Shown: positions 42,087-47,883 of the stretch, in pieces
Layout of the letters: every line of letters starts with the position of its first letter
Numbering within the stretch: position 1 is the first letter of the stretch
DNA from: Bacteroidota bacterium
Lineage (GTDB): Bacteria; Bacteroidota; Bacteroidia; Bacteroidales; FEN-979
Length of the DNA stretch: 47,883 bases
NCBI GenBank assembly: GCA_026391715.1
Contig: JAPLDO010000169.1
Location: forward strand, 1-47,883
Direction: 5' to 3'
Made by a program: the position numbers and the translations under genes
Notes under the pieces: generated by a model
The model's input: only the letters and a program-made list of their open reading frames with translations
Database searches by the model: none
Told to the model about the DNA's origin: nothing

Positions 42087-43970
42087 ATGGACTTTTTATC
42101 ACAGGCATTGATATATCTGGCATCTGCGGTGGTATGTGTTCCTGTTGCGAAACGGCTTGGCATGGGCTCAGTGCTGGGTTACCTTTTTGCAGGCATCCTG
42201 ATTGGCCCGTTTATTCTTGGGTTTATCGGTAAGGAAGGACAGGACATCATGCACTTCGCCGAATTCGGAGTGGTGATGATGCTTTTCCTCATTGGACTTG
42301 AACTGGAACCCTCCCATTTCTGGCGGTTGCGCAAATCAATTCTCGGATTGGGGTCATTGCAATTAGGCATGACAGCCGGAATTCTGTTCATGATCCTGAT
42401 CACAACCGGATTCAGGTGGCAGGCAGCCCTGGCAATTTCGCTCGCACTGGCCATGTCATCAACAGCCATCGCCCTTCAAACCATCAAAGAGAAAGGGTTG
42501 TCACAAACTGTTTCAGGACAAGCATCGTTTTCCGTTTTGCTTTTTCAGGATATCGCCGTTATTCCCATTCTTGCAATTCTGCCTTTGCTCGCGTTGCATG
42601 GAACCACCATATCTGAATCGGGACATCAGACCTTCATCGATCAGATGCCTTGCTGGCTGCAGACAATTTCGCTGTTCCTTGCCGTGGGCATCATTTATGC
42701 TGCCGGCAGATTCCTGATCGTTCCGATGCTTCGGTTAATCGCAAAGACACAACTGCGCGAATTATTTACTGCCTCCGCCCTCTTCCTTGTTGTTGCCATC
42801 GCCATGCTGATGCAACTGGTGGGGTTGAGCCCTGCCCTGGGCGCCTTCCTGGCCGGGGTGGTTCTGGCAAACAGCGAATACCGCCATGAACTCGAAAGCG
42901 ACCTCCAGCCTTTCAAAGGATTATTACTTGGCCTCTTCTTCATTGGTGTTGGCGCTTCCATTAATTTCGACCTGATTGGTTCTCAGCCATGGCTCATTGC
43001 AGGTCTTGTTATAATCGTGATGGCCGTGAAGGCAGCCGTTCTTTTCTTCACTGGCCGGGTTTTCAAACTCACCAATGACCAGAACCTGCTTTATACCTTT
43101 GCCCTTTCCCAGGTGGGAGAATTCGCTTTTGTCATGTTCTCATTCACCGGACAATTGAAGATTATCACCCCTGAATGGATGAGCGCCATGATGGCAGTAA
43201 CTGCCATCACCATGACCATCACCCCATTGTTGTTGTTGCTGAATGAAAAAGTTATTGATCCCCGGTTTGGAGTTAAGGAGAAACCCGCAGATCGGGAAGC
43301 AGATCAGATCGACATAAAACACCCTGTCATTATTGCCGGATTCGGGCACTTTGGGAGTACGATCGGCAGGTTCCTGCGGGCAAATGGCGTGGAGGCCACC
43401 ATCCTTGACAATGATTCCAACCGGGTTGAATTACTGCGGAAAATGGGATTTAAAGTTTACTACGGTGATGCAACACGCCTCGACCTGCTGAAATCGGCTG
43501 GTGCGGATGATGCGAAGATCCTTATTGTTGCGATCGATTCGCCGGAAACAAACATGGAACTGGTGACCACCGCCAGAAAATATTTCCCTGATCTAAAACT
43601 CATGGTTCGTGCCAAAAGCAGGATGGATGCTTATGATTTGATGGACATCGGCATGCAGGATATTTACCGTGAAAGCCTGCATAGTTCGGTAAAAATGGCA
43701 GTGGATGCATTGACAAGCCTCGGTCACAGGAGCTATACCGTAACACGGCAGGGGCAGAAATTCCTTCAGTATGACGAGGATGCACTGATAAGGATGGCTG
43801 AATTGCGGCACGACCAGAAACAATACATACTGCATGCCCGTGAAAATTTTAGGATGCAGGAAGAACTGCTGTCACAGGATCTTAGGCAGAACCTGTCGGA
43901 GAACGACCATGCATGGGACAGTGAGGAGATAAGAGAGGGGTTTGCTAAAAATAGCGAAATAGTGAAATAG
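42087..43970 (+). CDS. KefB/KefC-like glutathione-gated K+/H+ antiporter (CPA2)
   Basis: Inner-membrane monovalent cation:proton antiporter of 627 residues. The N-terminal ~390 residues contain about twelve hydrophobic segments, with the CPA2 signature GLELEPSHFWRLRKSI and HELESDLQPFKGLLLGLFFIGVGASINF, almost the KefB/C consensus. A TrkA-N/RCK domain follows from about residue 413 (HPVIIAGFGHFGSTIGRFLRANGVEATILDND) with the nucleotide-binding GxGxxG. The C-terminal tail is charged. KefC releases K+ and acidifies the cytosol during electrophile stress and is held closed by glutathione. Many Bacteroidota lack glutathione, so the gating ligand here may differ. The last codons and stop lie in an 8-bp tandem repeat. 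Confidence 0.92.
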   Translation: MDFLSQALIYLASAVVCVPVAKRLGMGSVLGYLFAGILIGPFILGFIGKEGQDIMHFAEFGVVMMLFLIGLELEPSHFWRLRKSILGLGSLQLGMTAGILFMILITTGFRWQAALAISLALAMSSTAIALQTIKEKGLSQTVSGQASFSVLLFQDIAVIPILAILPLLALHGTTISESGHQTFIDQMPCWLQTISLFLAVGIIYAAGRFLIVPMLRLIAKTQLRELFTASALFLVVAIAMLMQLVGLSPALGAFLAGVVLANSEYRHELESDLQPFKGLLLGLFFIGVGASINFDLIGSQPWLIAGLVIIVMAVKAAVLFFTGRVFKLTNDQNLLYTFALSQVGEFAFVMFSFTGQLKIITPEWMSAMMAVTAITMTITPLLLLLNEKVIDPRFGVKEKPADREADQIDIKHPVIIAGFGHFGSTIGRFLRANGVEATILDNDSNRVELLRKMGFKVYYGDATRLDLLKSAGADDAKILIVAIDSPETNMELVTTARKYFPDLKLMVRAKSRMDAYDLMDIGMQDIYRESLHSSVKMAVDALTSLGHRSYTVTRQGQKFLQYDEDALIRMAELRHDQKQYILHARENFRMQEELLSQDLRQNLSENDHAWDSEEIREGFAKNSEIVK

Positions 43971-43972
43971 TG
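43949..43972. repeat. 8-bp tandem repeat across the kefC stop codon
   Basis: Three octamers, AAATAGCG, AAATAGTG, AAATAGTG. The kefC-like stop TAG (43968-43970) lies inside the last unit. It sits in the 26-bp space before the converging TspO gene, with no other terminator visible. Confidence 0.75.
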
Positions 43973-43996
43973 AATATTGTATCTTATAATCCCCAA

Positions 43997-44476
43997 TCAA
44001 CTCCTGTTCAGGAAAAAATACGCAATATTAAGCGCGGTGGCAAAAGTCACCCACAACAAATAAGGAATATTGATATACGCCGCCAGCGGTTTGATTTTGT
44101 AAAAATGAACCAACATGATGATGATTGTTATCCAAAGTACGATGATATCCAGCAGCGCCACGCCTATCATGTTGAAATAGAAGAAGAAAAAACTCCAGCA
44201 AAAATTCAACAGTAATTGCACCATAAAGATGAGTATGGCATGATTTCGTTCTTTGCCTGCCTCAAGTCTCCATATCATGAACAACGAAATTCCCATGATT
44301 GTGTAAAGGGTTGTCCATACCGGCCCGAACACCGAGTTTGGCGGATTAAACGAGGGTTGATTGAGTGTGGCATACCAGCCGGGGATTGCTTCTGCGGTAA
44401 ACATCCCGGCTATGCCGCCAACGCCAAGAGGCAACAGAAGAGAGGCTATAAGTTTTCCTGTCTGAATGGCTTTCAT
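43997..44476 (-). CDS. tspO: TspO/MBR family tryptophan-rich sensory protein
   Basis: Five-helix membrane protein of 159 residues in the TspO/translocator-protein family, which binds porphyrins and responds to oxidative or osmotic stress. Typical blocks are GVGGIAGMFTAEAIPGWYATLNQPSFNPPNSVFGPVWTTLYTIMGISLFMIWRLE, NFCWSFFFFYFNMIGVALLDII, and the final PYLLWVTFATALNIAYFFLN. The W-Y and PNSVFGPVW segments around the ligand pocket are present. It starts 7 bp after the peroxiredoxin gene on the same strand, so the pair is probably one transcript. It converges on the K+ efflux operon. The symbol is by family; the ligand is not known here. Confidence 0.92.
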   Translation of the reverse strand: MKAIQTGKLIASLLLPLGVGGIAGMFTAEAIPGWYATLNQPSFNPPNSVFGPVWTTLYTIMGISLFMIWRLEAGKERNHAILIFMVQLLLNFCWSFFFFYFNMIGVALLDIIVLWITIIIMLVHFYKIKPLAAYINIPYLLWVTFATALNIAYFFLNRS

Positions 44477-44483
44477 GATCGGT

Positions 44484-45218
44484 TTAATTTGACTGTTTGA
44501 GTATCCTCAAAGCTTCATCCACATGCTTTGTGGCCTGTGTCTGCGAATTGAAAATGTAGATTACTTTACCGGTTTTACCAACAACATAGGTGACGCGCCC
44601 GGGCAACAGTCCCAACAAATTGGTTGGTACACCGAATTGCTTGCGGATTTTATTTCCCACGTCGCTCAACAAAGTAAAAGTAAGCCTGTGTTTTAAGGCA
44701 AATTCTTTATGGCTTTGAACCGATTGTCCGCTGACGCCAATAATTATAGCATCTGCTTCCTTAAAAACCTCGAACTGATCCTGAAACGAACAGGCCTGTG
44801 CTGTGCAGCCGGGACTGTCATCTTTGGGATAGAAATAAATCACCAAATTCTTTTTCCCGAGAACAGCATTGATGTCGAATAAATTGCCGTTCTGATCAGG
44901 CAAGGTAAATGATGGGATGGTGCTTCCGATTTTGATTTCATTCATGGCGTTATTTTGGTTAAAGGTTAAATACGATGTGAATAAGAGTAAATAGATGATG
45001 AGATAGAAACGATAGAAATTTCTGAATTTCAGGTAATTTCTATTGTCCGGATACATGTTTCCAAAAAGCGCTTTCAATTCTTTGATAAAATAAGGTTTGA
45101 TGTTTATGGTCCAGCTATCGGTCTTGTAAACGATTTTGCGGAATTTGCTCCGGTAAAAAGTCAGGGGCAATCCCCAGGCGACGAACAGGATAAGCCAGAT
45201 GTTTTCGAGGATGAACAT
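44484..45218 (-). CDS. Bcp-type peroxiredoxin with an extra N-terminal membrane region
   Basis: Thiol peroxidase of the Bcp/PrxQ group joined to an unusual N-terminus. From M92 (ATG at 44945) onward the sequence is a normal peroxiredoxin: KIGSTIPSFTLPDQNGN, VIYFYPKDDSPGCTAQACSF with C138 and C143 (peroxidatic and resolving, five apart), then VSGQSVQSHKEFALKHRLTFTLLSDVG. Residues 1-91 add a hydrophobic helix (4-21), a charged middle and a second helix (70-86), which would anchor it in the membrane. Either this is a real fusion, or two overlapping genes read in one frame, with translation also starting at 44945. It is followed after 7 bp by tspO. A role in removing peroxides beside the Kef/TspO genes fits. 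Confidence 0.82.
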   Translation of the reverse strand: MFILENIWLILFVAWGLPLTFYRSKFRKIVYKTDSWTINIKPYFIKELKALFGNMYPDNRNYLKFRNFYRFYLIIYLLLFTSYLTFNQNNAMNEIKIGSTIPSFTLPDQNGNLFDINAVLGKKNLVIYFYPKDDSPGCTAQACSFQDQFEVFKEADAIIIGVSGQSVQSHKEFALKHRLTFTLLSDVGNKIRKQFGVPTNLLGLLPGRVTYVVGKTGKVIYIFNSQTQATKHVDEALRILKQSN

Positions 45219-45268
45219 GGGGATTTGGTTTAAGTTAGCTTATTATCAGGTATTTGAGGTATGATATT

Positions 45269-45508
45269 CTATTTTCGCGGGAACCAGGGAATAAACGCAA
45301 CTGCCATATCGCCAAAATAATTGGGGTGGCGGGTATGATGCCAAAAGACGGTGTAAAGCACTTTGCCTTTGTTTGTCTCATGTGCGTTAAACCGGGCCAG
45401 TTGAATATCGCCTCCGGCTTCAAATATAAAGCCAATAATCCAGATCGCAACTCTTATTAAATCAAATATTCCAAGTTTATTGCCATCGTAAAATTCCGCT
45501 CCCAGCAA
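45269..45508 (-). pseudogene. Fragment of a DUF1295 (steroid 5-alpha-reductase-like) membrane enzyme
   Basis: About 79 codons of a DUF1295 protein remain: AIWIIGFIFEAGGDIQLARFNA, NKGKVL, and the hallmark HHTRHPNYFGDMAVAFIPWF. Intact relatives have about 250 residues with six or more membrane helices and extend well past the RHPNYFG motif. Here the frame stops shortly after it, and the upstream half is missing. It therefore appears truncated at both ends and should be inactive. It lies between the peroxiredoxin and the PepSY-like gene, on the minus strand. From 45509 to 45699 I see no supported gene. Confidence 0.68.
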
Positions 45509-45699
45509 GGGTCATGATGCCAGGCATGATATCAAATGCGCAGGCTGGACTGTCTCATAAATTCTGAACAGTGCATTTTAAGACGAAACTCCAAGTCGAA
45601 AATTCCGGGGGATGGATTGTAATAACCCTGCCATTGGAGAATATCGAAAGTTGGATAAATATCGGCAGGCAGTAACAGGCCATGCACGGCACACAATGA

Positions 45700-45724
45700 A
45701 AAACCCACGATTGGCGTGGGTTTT
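45700..45724. terminator. Intrinsic terminator after the PepSY-like gene
   Basis: Perfect 10-bp stem AAAACCCACG / CGTGGGTTTT (45700-45709, 45715-45724) with a 5-nt loop. T-runs on both strands make it usable in either direction. It is about 70 bp past the stop of the minus-strand lipoprotein gene. Confidence 0.8.
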
Positions 45725-45795
45725 TGTGGCGCTTCCATACCCGGATCCGTATATGTGCTGATCCGGCAGGGTTCTTTCAAAAAGATGAAAATCAG

Positions 45796-46563
45796 CTATT
45801 GAACGCAAACCAGTATACCGGCATCCGTGATACGTACCTTTTTCCGGTTGGAGTCAAACCGGATATACACAGAATGCTGGATCGAATTGTCCGCCAAAGT
45901 TAGTTTCTCAGATTTGTCGCTCACTTGATATCCGGAATAATTTGCAGTGATATAATCTTTGACCGCCTGTGGTATAGTTGAATAAAGTGCACGGTTTGCC
46001 TGCATCAGAAAGGTATCGTTGGAATCGAAAACCAGCTTCATCGGCTCTGCTCCACTGATGCTGATCATGACCTCCTTTACGGCCCCTTCCGGGCACAAGG
46101 TGTCATATTCGGCATGTATGACCGAATAACCTGCATAGTTAGCCGAAATAAAATCTGTGATTATGACCGGAAGGGAATCAACCGGGATTTGATTGCCATT
46201 ATGCCCGCCGTGATGTCCACCAACATGATGTTCGCCTCCATGGATCGTATCACAATGAATGGTATCGCCCTGATGGTGTCCGCCGCGATATTGCTTCCCG
46301 TCGCCAAGATAATCTCCGGTAGTTGTAAACGCCAGTTCTTCTGTTGTGTTCAATACGGCAATGTATCTTGCAACAGCATTTGTTTGCAGTAAAACATAGT
46401 CAATGGTAGCATCGGGATAGTTATCCGCGGCATAAGAAACCGCCTTCGCGGGTAGGGAGGTTGCATCTGTTACCTGGCTTGAAGGAACAACCTGATCGTT
46501 TTTGTTGCAGGAACTTAATACGGCAACCATTGTGACAAGCATTACAATCATTACATTTTTCAT
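45796..46563 (-). CDS. PepSY-like lipoprotein with a histidine-rich linker
   Basis: A 255-residue exported lipoprotein. The N-terminus has a hydrophobic signal ending in the lipobox LSSC (C19). Three regions look like BLIP-like PepSY repeats: around residues 38-90 (LPAKAVSYAADNYPDATIDYVLLQ), 128-195 (LPVIITDFISANYAGYSVIHAE), and 197-255 (IPQAVKDYITANYSGYQVSDKS). Between the first two, residues 93-125 hold nine histidines and a cysteine (H96, H97, H103, C104, H108, H112, H113, H117, H118, H121), a likely metal-binding linker. PepSY-like proteins of this kind are widespread in Bacteroidota and mostly uncharacterised. It is separated from the esterase gene by 83 bp, both on the minus strand. Confidence 0.78.
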   Translation of the reverse strand: MKNVMIVMLVTMVAVLSSCNKNDQVVPSSQVTDATSLPAKAVSYAADNYPDATIDYVLLQTNAVARYIAVLNTTEELAFTTTGDYLGDGKQYRGGHHQGDTIHCDTIHGGEHHVGGHHGGHNGNQIPVDSLPVIITDFISANYAGYSVIHAEYDTLCPEGAVKEVMISISGAEPMKLVFDSNDTFLMQANRALYSTIPQAVKDYITANYSGYQVSDKSEKLTLADNSIQHSVYIRFDSNRKKVRITDAGILVCVQ

Positions 46564-46646
46564 GTTTTTTGTTTTTAAATGATACCTCTCGTTTTCGCAT
46601 CAAGGTATGGCGTCCGGTTCTATCGGAAACTGACAGAAAGGAGGTA

Positions 46647-47813
46647 CTACTGTTTCATGAGCTTGCCCGTTAAGATCATTTTTTCACCTGTTGCCTGCAC
46701 CAGATAGATCCCGGTGTCAAAACTGCTGCCGTTGAAAATTTGATTACCTGAAACGCCATTTTTCGTCATTATGGTCTGTCCTGTAACATCCAGAATATGA
46801 ATATCAAATGCTTTATCCTGTGGCAGTTGAATTGTAAAGTTTTGTTCGAAGGGATTGGGGTAAATGTTCAGATTCTGTTGAATGTGACCTTCATCGATCG
46901 TGCCCACAGTTCCGCAATTTCCGTCGAGGTAGGTATTAAAAAATGTCAGGTATTTCGCATCCTGGGCGGTATTGTGCCAGAATGAACCGCCATGTCCCTG
47001 CCCTGCCATCAGCTCAAAGCTTGCCCTCGGACTGCCTATTATCGGCACCATTGCAGCACAAAGATTCTGACCTTGGGTATACGGAATATTTTGATCAACA
47101 TCTCCTGCTGAAATAAAGAAAGCAGCATCATCTGCTGAGATATAGGTTGTAGGGTTGGCCTTCGTAACCAGTTCGGGAATGGTTTGAACCGGGGCTCCCA
47201 TCAACTTAGATTCTGGCGAACTGGCCGAATTGGTGTTGATCACAAAACCAAGCGCCAAGGCTTCGGCATCCATGGTTAAAAAGTTAACCGGACCGAACAG
47301 ATCGACCACCGCCTGAACACGGCTGGATGCATGGATACTGCCCAGGTGCAATCCTTCGAGTTCAGCCACTCCGCCGGTTGTTCCAAGCATGGAAACCAGG
47401 TTTCCACCGGCAGATTCGCCGATGACGCCTATTTTACAGGTGTCGATATGATACTGCGCTGCATGGACTTTCAGAAATCTGACAGCCGCCTTACAATCGT
47501 GAATCTGTGCAGGCCACAACGTATCGCCGCTCAGCCGGTAATTAATATCGGCACAGATGTAGCCATTGTTGAAAAAAGTAACAAACGATGGCTGCTCCCC
47601 AACTCCTTTGCTGCCCATCATAAATGCGCCGCCATGGATGTGAATGATGAGCGCAGTGGGAGTCGTGACCCCGCTGGGGATATAGATGTCGAGCATTTGT
47701 TTTGAGTTGCCGTTGCCTACATAATCGACATTGGAATATGCAGGGACGAGGCTTTGACAGGATCCTGCCAGCGCTGCGAGCACCAGGATAATCAGGGACA
47801 TTGCTTTTTTCAT
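46647..47813 (-). CDS. Secreted alpha/beta-hydrolase (esterase/lipase) with T9SS sorting domain
   Basis: A 388-residue secreted esterase. Residues 1-18 are a Sec signal peptide. The alpha/beta-hydrolase domain (about 30-300) has the oxyanion motif IHIHGGAFMMG (H60-G61-G62), the nucleophile S134 in GESAGGN, and a late histidine in GQGHGGSFWHNT, typical of the carboxylesterase/acetyl-xylan-esterase (BD-FAE-like) group. Residues about 315-388 are a type A T9SS sorting domain: NLNIYPNPFEQNFTIQLP, then VTGQTIMTKNG and GIYLVQATGEKMILTGKLMKQ. The protein should therefore be exported by the Por system and anchored or released at the surface. Substrate unknown; plant or microbial acyl esters are likely. 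This is direct evidence of a T9SS host. Confidence 0.92.
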   Translation of the reverse strand: MKKAMSLIILVLAALAGSCQSLVPAYSNVDYVGNGNSKQMLDIYIPSGVTTPTALIIHIHGGAFMMGSKGVGEQPSFVTFFNNGYICADINYRLSGDTLWPAQIHDCKAAVRFLKVHAAQYHIDTCKIGVIGESAGGNLVSMLGTTGGVAELEGLHLGSIHASSRVQAVVDLFGPVNFLTMDAEALALGFVINTNSASSPESKLMGAPVQTIPELVTKANPTTYISADDAAFFISAGDVDQNIPYTQGQNLCAAMVPIIGSPRASFELMAGQGHGGSFWHNTAQDAKYLTFFNTYLDGNCGTVGTIDEGHIQQNLNIYPNPFEQNFTIQLPQDKAFDIHILDVTGQTIMTKNGVSGNQIFNGSSFDTGIYLVQATGEKMILTGKLMKQ

Positions 47814-47883
47814 AATCAGAGATTTTTTAGTGTTTCAAACTGAAGCAAAATTGCAGCAATCCAGGCGATTCAGGTGGATGAAA

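Noticed and set aside
42219-42236. ATCGGTAAGGAA as a second copy of the mnmE 3' end (attachment site)
   Set aside because: It lies in the conserved coding part of the kefC-like gene and matches only partly, so it is best explained by chance.
45532-45780. Minus-strand frames between the DUF1295 fragment and the PepSY-like gene
   Set aside because: They contain the terminator hairpin, show no recognisable protein pattern and lack a plausible start context.

Overview
The window looks like a chromosomal segment of a Bacteroidota bacterium, probably Bacteroidales or a close relative. Four things point there. Promoter-like boxes match the Bacteroidota -7 consensus TAnnTTTG. A secreted esterase carries a type IX secretion (Por) sorting domain. 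A glycogen cluster encodes a fused glycogen synthase/alpha-glucan phosphorylase of about 1,400 residues. The neighbourhoods serC-serA-DUF1015 and dnaA-LMW phosphatase-methyltransferase are familiar from that phylum. I saw no rRNA, tRNA or CRISPR array.

Layout. 1-5.6 kb: the end of a dTDP-rhamnose locus (rfbD), a phosphohexomutase, and two uncharacterised envelope proteins, one of them a POTRA-like outer-membrane barrel. 5.7-9.9 kb: the serine module serC, serA and a DUF1015 protein, interrupted by a decayed Rpn-type nuclease/transposase and a four-helix-bundle gene. 10-14.1 kb: an LTA-synthase-like membrane sulfatase (-), yggS (+), prmC (-) and an IMPACT/YigZ protein (+). 14.4-19.8 kb: dnaA, a low-molecular-weight tyrosine phosphatase, a threonine-dehydratase-like enzyme, an RsmI-like methyltransferase and an ABC-2 transporter pair. 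19.9-24.9 kb (-): a VWA membrane protein and a broken, AT-rich type IIG restriction-modification gene. 24.9-34.6 kb (-): fabG and a tight four-gene glycogen operon (debranching enzyme, GT4, GH57, synthase-phosphorylase fusion). 34.8-38.6 kb: a lipoprotein, sucD (-) and mnmE.

38.6-47.8 kb is an accessory-looking tract directly downstream of mnmE. It holds an excisionase-like zinc-ribbon/HTH gene, a complete tyrosine integrase and a 112-residue orphan, followed by a second, truncated and frameshifted copy of the HTH 3' end and integrase 5' end. After that come a KefF/KefC-like K+ efflux pair, TspO, a peroxiredoxin with an extra membrane N-terminus, a DUF1295 fragment, a His-rich PepSY-like lipoprotein and the T9SS esterase. 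Several of these (KefFC, TspO, peroxiredoxin) suggest electrophile or oxidative stress.

Two themes run through the window. First, mobile and defence genes are eroding in place: the Rpn relic, the R-M gene that seems to lack both its nuclease core and its methylase motif X, the duplicated integrase fragment and the DUF1295 scrap. Second, tiny tandem repeats with 7- or 8-bp units sit at gene ends, several running through stop codons. I found no complete new defence or biosynthetic system. The most promising new material is the integrase module with its helically spaced TTGTACCT sites and decayed duplicate.
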